From: Gemmatimonas phototrophica
Lineage (GTDB): Bacteria > Gemmatimonadota > Gemmatimonadetes > Gemmatimonadales > Gemmatimonadaceae
Reading direction: 5' to 3'
Length of the DNA: 64,000 bases
NCBI RefSeq assembly: GCF_000695095.2
Contig: NZ_CP011454.1
Span: 3,596,001-3,660,000 of the forward strand
The notes under the pieces are model-generated. The model made no database searches, was not told the origin of the DNA, and saw only the letters and a program-made list of their open reading frames with translations. A program made the position numbers and the translations under genes. Shown in pieces: positions 1 to 7,637 of the stretch. Each line of letters opens with the position of its first letter. The stretch's first letter is position 1.

Positions 1-231
1 GCCGTGGCTCCACTGGCCGACGCGTTCGTCACCAGCCGCACCGGCAGCTACGGCCCCACGGCCACGTGGAACGCCTTCAAGGCCATCGAAGCGAATCGGC
101 GCATCGATTACATCCTGGTCTCGCCCTCCGTTGCGGTAGAACAGCACGCCATTCTCCCCGACATGTGGGATGGCCGATTCCCGTCGGACCATTTACCGGT
201 GATCGCGGCGATCACCGGCATCTGCCGCTGA
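1..231 (+). CDS. Endonuclease/exonuclease/phosphatase family protein, C-terminal end (truncated by window)
   Basis: This is the last ~76 residues of a protein whose start lies before the window; the frame is open from base 1. Two C-terminal signatures of the EEP (DNase I-like) superfamily are visible: RRIDYILVSP and, about 25 residues later, FPSDHLPVIA, whose Asp-His pair is the catalytic SDH motif. Such proteins hydrolyse phosphodiester or phosphomonoester bonds in nucleic acids, phosphoinositides or sphingomyelin; the substrate cannot be told from this fragment. It converges on the glycosyltransferase gene, with an imperfect palindrome at 248-267 in the 39-bp gap. Confidence 0.8.
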   Translation, partial: AVAPLADAFVTSRTGSYGPTATWNAFKAIEANRRIDYILVSPSVAVEQHAILPDMWDGRFPSDHLPVIAAITGICR

Positions 232-247
232 CTTCGGCAACGCTCAC

Positions 248-267
248 GCCACTCGACGTCGGGTGGC
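248..267. terminator. Short palindrome between convergent genes
   Basis: A 20-nt palindrome without loop (GCCACTCGAC facing GTCGGGTGGC, one G-T pair) lies between the stop codons of the convergent exonuclease and glycosyltransferase genes. There is no T tract, so a role as bidirectional terminator is only suggested by position. Confidence 0.3.
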
Positions 268-270
268 GGG

Positions 271-1497
271 CTATCGGGTGAGCAGTTGCTGTTCGATGGC
301 GCTAACCGCCGCTGGTGCGCCGCCGGCCTCACGAAACGCCGTCGCCACGCGCATGGCACCGGCCTTCCGTGCCATGGCCTCACGAACCGCCGCCCGCAAC
401 CGATCCGGTCGCAGTGCGGACGCGGGAAGTCGTGTACCAGCGCCGCAGATCTCCACGCGCCGGGCGACTTCCAACTGATCGCGCCCAAACGGGACCGCGC
501 ACACCGGCACGCCGTGGGCGAGCGCCTTTTGTGTGGCGCCCATCCCCCCGTGCGTAATGGCGCACACGGCTCGTGGCAGCAGTTGCGAGTGCGGTACGAA
601 AGGCACCACCGTCGCGTTGGCTGGTACGGTGAACTGTATGGGATCGCCCGCCGGCACCGTGGCCACGACATGGACCGGTTCGTCACGCAGTGCTTCAAGG
701 GCCACCGCCACCAATCGTCCGTCGTCCTGGTATTCGGAACTGGTGGTCACGAGCACGATAGGCCGTGAGATCTGCGCCAACCAGTCCGGCGTCGCCGATG
801 GGGGTTCCCAGGCGCAGGGGCCAATCATGACGACATTGCCGGGCCAGTCGTGGCGCGGATACTCGAACGGTTCGGCCGTCATGTACAGCAACAGCGGGGG
901 GCGCAGAAAGAGGTCGTCGGGGCTGCTGAACGGTGCCAAGCCAACTGACGCGCGTACGGTGTTACACGCCGGCACGATGATGCGCGACACCGCGCCAACC
1001 ACCACTGGCCGCAACAGGGCATCACGCACACGTCCCAACGGACCGCGGGCGGGTGGCAACCCAGGCCCGAAGGGCGGTACATCCCGGGAGCGCAGCGCCA
1101 GCGGATACGGACTGAAGGTGGCCCATGGACCGCCCCAGGCTTCTGCGGCCGCCATCGCGCCCCAGCAATTGATATCCACCACCACCATATCCGGACGCAC
1201 GTCGGCAATGGCCCGCTGCAGATCGGCGGCATCATGAGGCGCCCGGTCACAGAAGGTGCGCACGGCCAACGAGAGCGCCTGCTGTGGAGAGCGGGCCCGC
1301 CAGTCGCCCATGACGCAGGCCTCAATGCGCGCATCGATTGCCGCCGTCTGCACACCGCGCGTATTCATGCGTGGCACTTCACTCGCCAACGTGCGCAGGT
1401 GTACCTCATGGCCGCGCTCCACCAACGCGTCCAGAATGGGCGTGAGTGGAAACAGATGCCCTTTGGCGGGCGATGTGTAGGCGAGTATGCGGGGCAT
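271..1497 (-). CDS. GT1-family (MGT/UGT-like) glycosyltransferase
   Basis: A 408-residue glycosyltransferase of the GT-B fold, family 1, the kind that transfers a sugar from a nucleotide sugar to a small hydrophobic acceptor such as a macrolide, carotenoid or flavonoid. The N-terminus has the acceptor-side motif SPAKGHLFP. The C-terminal donor site is clear: THGGMGATQKALAHGVP followed by PFGRDQLEVARRV. The frame is open for 86 codons upstream, but the ATG at 1497 begins the conserved MPRILAYTS strand and lies 23 bp after the GGT stop, so it was chosen. It is probably the last gene of a Rieske oxygenase-GGT-GT operon. The acceptor is unknown. Confidence 0.85.
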   Translation of the reverse strand: MPRILAYTSPAKGHLFPLTPILDALVERGHEVHLRTLASEVPRMNTRGVQTAAIDARIEACVMGDWRARSPQQALSLAVRTFCDRAPHDAADLQRAIADVRPDMVVVDINCWGAMAAAEAWGGPWATFSPYPLALRSRDVPPFGPGLPPARGPLGRVRDALLRPVVVGAVSRIIVPACNTVRASVGLAPFSSPDDLFLRPPLLLYMTAEPFEYPRHDWPGNVVMIGPCAWEPPSATPDWLAQISRPIVLVTTSSEYQDDGRLVAVALEALRDEPVHVVATVPAGDPIQFTVPANATVVPFVPHSQLLPRAVCAITHGGMGATQKALAHGVPVCAVPFGRDQLEVARRVEICGAGTRLPASALRPDRLRAAVREAMARKAGAMRVATAFREAGGAPAAVSAIEQQLLTR

Positions 1498-1520
1498 GAC
1501 GCGACCGATCTTCGGCGCCG

Positions 1521-3260
1521 CTACTTCCGCCGAGGCGTCACGCGCGTGACCGGTAACAGCTCCGACACTGCCGCGCCGTCCTTGCGGGGGTCGCTCGCGC
1601 CGGCGTTGAGACCGGTGGTGAAGTTGCGATACACCGCCTGCCCCGAGCCCATGCGCGTGCTGGAATAGTCGCCCCGCATGACAATCTCGTGCCCCATGGC
1701 GGCCAGTGAATCGCGGGTGCTCTTCGCAATGCGCGACTCGAAGTTCACATCGCACCCCGGAAAGGTTTCCTTGGAGAACCGCGGCGCATCAATGGCGCCC
1801 TGAATGTTCAACCCGAAATCCACGATGTTCGACACGAACTGCGCATGGGCCTGCGACTGATTCCAACCGCCCATGATGCCAAAGGCAATTTTCTCGTCCC
1901 CCTTTTCCATGAAGCCGGGAATGATGGTGTGCAACGGGCGCTTGCGACCGGCCACCACATTGGGGCTCTGGTCGTCGAGCGTGAAACCACCGCCGCGGTT
2001 GTGCCAGACAAACCCGGTGCCGGCGGCAACGAGGCCGGCACCAAAGCCCACCGTGGAGTAATTGCTCTGAATGAAGGAGACCATGTTTCCCTCCTTGTCC
2101 ACTGCGCTCAGATACGTGGTGCCATTGTCCGTCCCCTCGGGCGTGCCATACGACAAATCACAGGTCGCCCGCGTGGCCTTGATGAGCTGGGCCCGCTGAG
2201 TGGCATACGCCTTGGAGAGAAGAGCGGTCACCGGCACCTTGGCAAAGCGCGGGTCGCCGTTGTACCGCTGCATGTCGAGGTACGCCAGCTTCTTCGCCTC
2301 GATCATGTAGTGCAAGGCCGGCACCGTGTTGTGCCCCATACTGGCCAGCGGGAACTGCTCCATGATGTTGAGCATCTCCAGCGCCGCAATGCCCTGCCCG
2401 TTGGGCGGCAGTTCGTACACGGTCCACCCACGATACGTGGTGGAAATTGGCGTCACCCACTCGGCCTCGAATTCCGCCAAGTCGGCGGCGGTCATCACGC
2501 CACCGTGTTGGCGCTGGCTGGCCAACAGCTTCTGCGCAATGGCGCCCTGATAAAACGCCTTTGCACCGGCGGTGGAAATCTGCTTGTAGCTCCACGCGAG
2601 ATCCGGGTTGCGAAACACATCACCAATGGCCGGCAACTTGCCGTTGATCAGATACGTGCGCGCCGTGGCGCTATCGGCCCGCAACGCCTTTTCACTGTCC
2701 GACCAGTATACACTGACCACTTCGCCCACCGGAAAGCCCTGCTCGGCGTACTGAATTGCCGGCTGCAGAATATCCGCCATGGAGAGGCGCCCAAACCGGT
2801 TGCGCAATACTTCCCAGCCCTTCACGGCCCCCGGTACGGTCGCCGCATCAATACCGCGCGAAGGCATGCGCGTATGTCCCTTGCCACGCAGGTAGGCCGG
2901 CGTCATGGCCTTGGGTGCCCACCCCGACGCATTCACTCCGTACAGCTGTTTGCTTTTGGCATCGTACACGATGGCGAACATGTCGCCACCAATGCCGTCG
3001 TTCATGGGCGCCACCAGCCCCATCATGGCGTTCATGGCAATGGCGGCGTCAATGGCATTGCCACCACGCTCGAGCACCTGAGCGCCCACCTGCGACGCCA
3101 GCACGCTTTCGCTGGCCACCACGCCCTGAGTGGATTGCACCATGGACCGTGATTGCGATCGGTCCTGGGCGCCGGCGGTTACCGCTGGGAGCACCAGCAG
3201 AGCAAGGACAGAAGCGACTGACGATCGCATGATTGGACGGAAAGAAGTGAAGACACGCAT
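1521..3260 (-). CDS. ggt: Gamma-glutamyltransferase (GGT), exported
   Basis: A 579-residue Ntn-hydrolase precursor. GGTs cleave the gamma-glutamyl bond of glutathione and related amides in the periplasm and self-process into two chains. A Sec signal ends near residue 31 (TAGAQ). The N-terminal motif RGGNAIDAAIAMN is typical, and the autocatalytic site is DNGTTYLSAVD with the nucleophile near Thr381. A Tyr follows the Thr pair where many GGTs have His. The product of cleavage would be a large chain of ~350 residues and a small one of ~199. Its start codon overlaps the stop of the upstream Rieske oxygenase (TGATG), so the two are translationally coupled. A second GGT lies at 28077-30029. Confidence 0.93.
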   Translation of the reverse strand: MRVFTSFRPIMRSSVASVLALLVLPAVTAGAQDRSQSRSMVQSTQGVVASESVLASQVGAQVLERGGNAIDAAIAMNAMMGLVAPMNDGIGGDMFAIVYDAKSKQLYGVNASGWAPKAMTPAYLRGKGHTRMPSRGIDAATVPGAVKGWEVLRNRFGRLSMADILQPAIQYAEQGFPVGEVVSVYWSDSEKALRADSATARTYLINGKLPAIGDVFRNPDLAWSYKQISTAGAKAFYQGAIAQKLLASQRQHGGVMTAADLAEFEAEWVTPISTTYRGWTVYELPPNGQGIAALEMLNIMEQFPLASMGHNTVPALHYMIEAKKLAYLDMQRYNGDPRFAKVPVTALLSKAYATQRAQLIKATRATCDLSYGTPEGTDNGTTYLSAVDKEGNMVSFIQSNYSTVGFGAGLVAAGTGFVWHNRGGGFTLDDQSPNVVAGRKRPLHTIIPGFMEKGDEKIAFGIMGGWNQSQAHAQFVSNIVDFGLNIQGAIDAPRFSKETFPGCDVNFESRIAKSTRDSLAAMGHEIVMRGDYSSTRMGSGQAVYRNFTTGLNAGASDPRKDGAAVSELLPVTRVTPRRK

Positions 3261-4345
3261 CAGACGAGGAACTCGTGCAGGAGCGAGTGAAAGTGATGCA
3301 CCCCGTTTTCATGGGCCGCCGAGTAGCGCCCCCGATCGTAAATGCGGGATCGGAGATTACGCTGTACCACTTCACAGATCTCAATGTCTTCGTCCTGCAC
3401 CTCGGCACTGAACGCCATCAGCTTCACCCACTCCGGATCGATGGCCGCGTTGGCCGGCGGGTTGATGGCATACCAATCGAACACCACGCGGCAGCGATCG
3501 TGTCCCAGCGGGATGACCACGTTGGTCTGCATCTGCCCGAGGTACACGTTCAGCATGGTGTTGGGAAACATCCAGACGTACACCGCCTCTGGCGTGGCGG
3601 TCTTGGACGGGTCATAGAGCCGGTTGCTGTTGCCGCCGTGCACCGGACGTAGCGGTGCGTGCTGCACCGAGAAGTACCGGTGCGGCTCCACGCGATAGGC
3701 GTCCATGTCGAGCTCCTTGTGCAATCCCGGATGCACGACGGGGACATGGTACCCTTCGAGGTAGTTGTCCACGTACACCTTCCAGTTGCACGCAATATCC
3801 CAGGAGCGTGTCGTGACATACTGCATCTGCTCACACTGGAACGGGGCCACCCTGGTGGGAATGTCTTCCATCACGTCGGTGAGCGGTGGGGCCTTGCCGT
3901 CGAGATTCACGAAGACAAGTGGCCCCCACGTAGTCACGGCTACAGGCACCAGTCGCATATCCTCAGGACGGAACCGCTCCACCCCCTGCATTCCGGGTGT
4001 GGTACGCAGCGACCCGTCCAGGGAATACGTCCAGCCATGGTACCGGCACTGCAGCGTGTTCCGCTTGCCGCATCCGGTTGCGACCGGCCCGGCGCGATGC
4101 AGGCAGACGTTGTAGTAGCCACGCAACTGCTCGCCATCGCGCAGAATGACCACACTGTTCGGCCCAACGTTGGCCGTAAAATACTGACCGTGCTCGGCTA
4201 CCTGATCTACGCGCCCAACCAATTGCCACGTGCGAGCGAAGACCCGTTCCATCTCCAGTTCGAGATAGACGGGATCGTTGTACAGGCGCGCGGGGACCGT
4301 CTCGGCGCGAGCGATATTCGGGTCAAATGGGAAGACGAGTGACAT
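3260..4345 (-). CDS. Rieske-type aromatic ring-hydroxylating oxygenase, alpha subunit
   Basis: A 361-residue oxygenase with an N-terminal Rieske [2Fe-2S] domain (CLHRAGP then CRYHGW, the C-x-H and C-x-x-H ligand pairs) and a C-terminal mononuclear iron domain with DNYLEGYHVPVVH supplying the bridging Asp and the two His ligands. Length and motifs fit the Rieske non-heme oxygenase family that includes choline, carnitine and stachydrine monooxygenases as well as aromatic dioxygenases. No beta subunit or reductase gene is adjacent, so electron supply must come from elsewhere, as in the single-component alpha3 group. It is first in an operon with GGT and a glycosyltransferase. The substrate cannot be assigned. 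Confidence 0.88.
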   Translation of the reverse strand: MSLVFPFDPNIARAETVPARLYNDPVYLELEMERVFARTWQLVGRVDQVAEHGQYFTANVGPNSVVILRDGEQLRGYYNVCLHRAGPVATGCGKRNTLQCRYHGWTYSLDGSLRTTPGMQGVERFRPEDMRLVPVAVTTWGPLVFVNLDGKAPPLTDVMEDIPTRVAPFQCEQMQYVTTRSWDIACNWKVYVDNYLEGYHVPVVHPGLHKELDMDAYRVEPHRYFSVQHAPLRPVHGGNSNRLYDPSKTATPEAVYVWMFPNTMLNVYLGQMQTNVVIPLGHDRCRVVFDWYAINPPANAAIDPEWVKLMAFSAEVQDEDIEICEVVQRNLRSRIYDRGRYSAAHENGVHHFHSLLHEFLV

Positions 4346-4439
4346 GCCCCAACCTTGTGCCCCCCTGCCGGAAGAGCAAGCGTGACGTGATCTTTAATGG
4401 TGGTGTTGCAGACGTCATTTTCCCTGCACCGTGTGCGCC

Positions 4440-6008
4440 ATGCGTGTTGTTCTGCGGAGGACCGCCCTGCTGCTGGCCACGTCCCTGTGGACGATCTGGT
4501 CTCCGTCGCCGTTGCCTGCCCAGGAGCGTCCGGCAGTTCAGCTGTTTCTGGACTCGCTGGTACGATACGGGGCGACTGCCAACCGGCCGCTGTTTCGGGC
4601 ACTGCGGCGCGTGTACGCCGATCAGGCGTTCGCCCCCCTCTGGCTGGATCGGGGTGCGTGGTCCCCTCGTGGGCGTGAGGTGCAGGACCGCCTGTCACGG
4701 GCCGCCGACGATGGGCTGGAAGCGCCGCACTATCCCGTGCCTTCGCTCGACGATGCCACTCCCGCAGCCCGCGCCCGCGCCGATGTGCGCCTGTCGCTCA
4801 GCATCATCCGCTATGCCCAGGACGTTGGCTGGGGGCTGACCGTCCCGGGGGCCGTGCACCGCAGCGCGCACTTCGTGCCCCGGCCGTTTCACGGCGACAG
4901 TGTGCTGGCGCGTGTGGTTGCAGCGCCGTCTCCCGGCAGCGTCCTCGACAGTTTGGCCCCTCAAACGATTGGCTATCGCAGCCTGCGCCGCGCTCTGGCT
5001 TCGCTGACCCGCGCCCAAGCCAGCGGTGGGTGGTCGGCACCTGCGACCGGGGGAACCCTGCGGCTTGGAGACCGCGGCGTCCGCGTGCAGGAACTCCGGA
5101 CCCTCCTCCGGGAACGTGGAGATCTGCCCATCCCCTCTTCGAGCGACACGCCGGACGCTCGTGACTTGTTTGATCTCCACCTCGCCGCAGCGGTGGCGCG
5201 CTTTCAGTCCCGTCACGGGCTGGCACCCGACTCCGTGTTCGGCCCGGCGACCAGACGCGAACTGGCCGTTCCGTTGCAGAGGCGGCGTGAACAGGTGGCC
5301 CTGGGAATGGAGCGCATACGCTGGCTCCCTCCCACGCCCCCCGGCCGTTGGATTGCGGTGAATCTGGCCGACTATCAGGCCTTTCTGTTCGAAGATTCCA
5401 CGCCGGTCTTCACCTCCCGGGTGGTGGTGGGGGCGACCAATCACCAGACGCCGATGTTCATCGACACGATGACCAACGTGGTGTTGAATCCGTGGTGGAA
5501 CGTGCCACCCAGCATTGAGCGGGCGGAGATTCGACCCGCCATTCGGCGCACGCCTGACTACCTGGTGCGCAATCACATGATTCGCGTTGACGGCGGCATC
5601 CGGCAGCTCCCAGGCCCGTGGAATGCGCTCGGCCAGGTTGCCTTCATGTTCCCGAATGCCCACAACGTGTACATGCACGACACACCGGCCAAAGCGCTCT
5701 TTGCGCTGCCCGATCGTGCGCATTCTCATGGCTGCATTCGTGTCGCACGCCCGCGTGAACTGGCCGAAATACTGCTTGCTCCTGAAGGATGGTCCGCGGC
5801 ACGCATCGATTCAGTGATCGCCAGCGGGACACGGACCGTGGTACCTCTGCGTCAGGGAATTCCGGTGCGCATCTCGTATGCCACCGCCTTTCCGGGGGCG
5901 GACGGCGCGGTGCACTTCCGACGTGATGTCTATGGCCGAGATGCGGCGTTGCGTCGAGCGATCGCGCAATACCATGCGCACGATGGAGATCCGCGCGAGG
6001 AGTTCTGA
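4440..6008 (+). CDS. L,D-transpeptidase (YcbB-like) with peptidoglycan-binding domain
   Basis: A 522-residue exported protein. L,D-transpeptidases form 3-3 peptide cross-links in murein or attach proteins to it. The signal peptide spans about residues 1-29 (cleavage near PLPAQE). A PG_binding_1-like segment lies mid-protein (LRLGDRGVRVQELRTLLRERG and DLHLAAAVARFQSRHG). The YkuD catalytic domain follows, with WWNVPPSI as in the YcbB group and the active-site motif HSHGCIRVARP near the C-terminus, whose Cys is the nucleophile. A GTG three codons upstream is possible, but the ATG at 4440 directly precedes a positively charged signal peptide and is preferred. It is divergent from the Rieske oxygenase gene. 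Confidence 0.92.
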   Translation: MRVVLRRTALLLATSLWTIWSPSPLPAQERPAVQLFLDSLVRYGATANRPLFRALRRVYADQAFAPLWLDRGAWSPRGREVQDRLSRAADDGLEAPHYPVPSLDDATPAARARADVRLSLSIIRYAQDVGWGLTVPGAVHRSAHFVPRPFHGDSVLARVVAAPSPGSVLDSLAPQTIGYRSLRRALASLTRAQASGGWSAPATGGTLRLGDRGVRVQELRTLLRERGDLPIPSSSDTPDARDLFDLHLAAAVARFQSRHGLAPDSVFGPATRRELAVPLQRRREQVALGMERIRWLPPTPPGRWIAVNLADYQAFLFEDSTPVFTSRVVVGATNHQTPMFIDTMTNVVLNPWWNVPPSIERAEIRPAIRRTPDYLVRNHMIRVDGGIRQLPGPWNALGQVAFMFPNAHNVYMHDTPAKALFALPDRAHSHGCIRVARPRELAEILLAPEGWSAARIDSVIASGTRTVVPLRQGIPVRISYATAFPGADGAVHFRRDVYGRDAALRRAIAQYHAHDGDPREEF

Positions 6009-6106
6009 AGGACGGAGGCGGGTGAGGGCACCGTGAGCCAACGCCCCTCGAATTCCCGCCTTTCAGGGGAGAGCCTCGTTCCGTCTCCCTCCATCCTCCC
6101 CGCCTG

Positions 6107-7273
6107 ATGATCGCCTCGTCTTCCTCAATGCAGACCTCGGTGTTGTCTGATGAGCTGCTGATCCGGTGCCATGAGCGCGTCCCGCTCTTTGACCGGGAGA
6201 ACCGCTTTGGCATGGAGGACTTCGAGGAGTTGCAGCAGGCGGGATACCTGCGTCTTCCCATTCCCACGGCGTTTGGCGGTCTGGGGCTGAGCCTGAGCGA
6301 TCTGGTACGGGAGCAACGACGCCTGGCCTATTTCGCCGCCCCGACAGCCGAAGCCGTTACCATGCATTTTGCATGGGTTGGCGTGGCGGCCAGTCTTTGG
6401 CAGAAGGGCGATCGGTCACTGCAATGGGTCCTGGAAGAGGCCGCGCGTGGGCGCATCTTTTCGGCGGGACACGCCGAAAGTGGCCACGATGTACCGCTCA
6501 CCAGTTCCACCACGCGTGCCGAGCGGGTGCAGGGTGGCTATCGGATTACCGGGCACAAGTCATTTGGCGCGCTGGGACCCGTGTGGGATTACATGGGACT
6601 GCACGCGCTTGACGATTCCGACCCGATGGCCCCCGTCATCGTGCATGTCTTCATGCCCCGCAACACGGAGGGGTATGCGCGTCGTGACGGCGCGGAATCG
6701 TTGGGAATGCGGGCCACGCGTCGGGATGAGACTCTGCTCGACGGGGCATTCATTCCCGATCGTTATATCGCGCGGATGGTGCCGGCCGGCTCACGAGGGC
6801 TCGAGGCCTTTGTCGTAACGCTGATGGCGTGGCAATTGCTTGGTGCCGCGGCGGTATCGGCGGGCATGGCGCGGCGCGCCCTGGATCTCACCATGGAAAC
6901 ACTCCGTACGTCCAGCCATGCGGCGTCCGGACTGGCCATGGCGCAGCACGCCGGCGTGCAGCAGCGGGTGGCCGATATGGGGCTGGAACTGGAGGCCATC
7001 GAGCCCCACCTCCAACACACGGCCGCCGAGTGGTCGAACGGTGTGTTGCACGGTGCGCGCTGGCCCATGAAACTGTTGGCCGCCAAACATCACGCGGCAG
7101 AAGGCGCGTTCCGGGTAATTGATACGGCCTTGGATCTGGCCGGCGGGATGGGGATCTCGCGGCGGGCCGGTCTTGAGCAGCTGTTTCGCGATGCGCGACT
7201 GAGCCGGGTGCATCCGGGCAACGCCCTCTACGTACACGACGTGGTAGGCAGGACGCTGCTCGGGCTCAACTGA
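6107..7273 (+). CDS. Acyl-CoA dehydrogenase family flavoprotein
   Basis: A 388-residue protein with the ACAD layout: an all-alpha N-terminal domain with the helix LQQAGYLRLPIPTAFGGLGLS, a beta domain with SAGHAESGHDVPLTSS and GYRITGHKSFGALGP (the flavin-contacting strand), and a C-terminal helical domain with DLAGGMGISRRAGLEQLFRDAR. Such enzymes oxidise acyl-CoA thioesters or, in divergent members, act as flavin monooxygenase-like desulfurising or hydroxylating enzymes. The typical acidic base is not obvious, so the substrate is open. The start could also be the internal ATG at 6128. A strong hairpin follows the stop. Confidence 0.85.
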   Translation: MIASSSSMQTSVLSDELLIRCHERVPLFDRENRFGMEDFEELQQAGYLRLPIPTAFGGLGLSLSDLVREQRRLAYFAAPTAEAVTMHFAWVGVAASLWQKGDRSLQWVLEEAARGRIFSAGHAESGHDVPLTSSTTRAERVQGGYRITGHKSFGALGPVWDYMGLHALDDSDPMAPVIVHVFMPRNTEGYARRDGAESLGMRATRRDETLLDGAFIPDRYIARMVPAGSRGLEAFVVTLMAWQLLGAAAVSAGMARRALDLTMETLRTSSHAASGLAMAQHAGVQQRVADMGLELEAIEPHLQHTAAEWSNGVLHGARWPMKLLAAKHHAAEGAFRVIDTALDLAGGMGISRRAGLEQLFRDARLSRVHPGNALYVHDVVGRTLLGLN

Positions 7274-7294
7274 ACGGTAGTGATGTAACGCAAC

Positions 7295-7320
7295 AGGGCC
7301 CGTGCGTCAGCACGGGCCCT
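7295..7320. terminator. Bidirectional hairpin between convergent genes
   Basis: A perfect 11-bp GC-rich stem (AGGGCCCGTGC) with a 4-nt loop (GTCA) lies between the convergent acyl-CoA dehydrogenase and DUF4242 genes. No T tract follows on either strand. Confidence 0.65.
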
Positions 7321-7343
7321 GACTGCCTGGCGTCCTGCCAGTC

Positions 7344-7610
7344 CTACACGAACATCGCCGGGTTGATTTCGAGCGACACCTCGGAGATGCGATGGGCGGG
7401 GATGCCGCTCCGCCGGGCGTGCTCAAGTACCGCCTCGGGATTAGGCGCGATGTACTCGCAATAAATTTTCCCTTCGGCGTCCGACACATAGCTCTTGACC
7501 CACACCACCTCCGGCATGTCGCTCAGCACCTGATTGGAGGTGCGTCCGGCAGCCTGCAACTGTTCGGGGGTCAGCTGTCCAACGTTACGCTCAATGATGT
7601 AGTGCGGCAT
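7344..7610 (-). CDS. DUF4242 (SCO4226-like) small protein
   Basis: An 88-residue protein starting MPHYIIERNVGQLTPEQL, matching the DUF4242 pattern of a small ferredoxin-like fold: an N-terminal beta strand with Tyr/Ile alternation, a helix, then VVWVKSYVSDAEGKIYCEYIAP and a final helix (EAVLEHARRSGIP). One characterised relative, SCO4226 of Streptomyces, binds nickel, but the role of the family is otherwise unclear. It lies 28 bp after the kinase/TPR gene on the same strand reading away from it, so it may be the last gene of the ECF-kinase operon. The ATG at 7610 is the only reasonable start. Confidence 0.8.
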   Translation of the reverse strand: MPHYIIERNVGQLTPEQLQAAGRTSNQVLSDMPEVVWVKSYVSDAEGKIYCEYIAPNPEAVLEHARRSGIPAHRISEVSLEINPAMFV

Positions 7611-7637
7611 GTGAAGGAATCCGTGATGAAGTGTGAA

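Noticed and set aside
1845-3152. A 435-codon plus-strand open frame opposite the first GGT gene
   Set aside because: Antisense shadow of a well-supported gene; composition and lack of motifs argue against coding.
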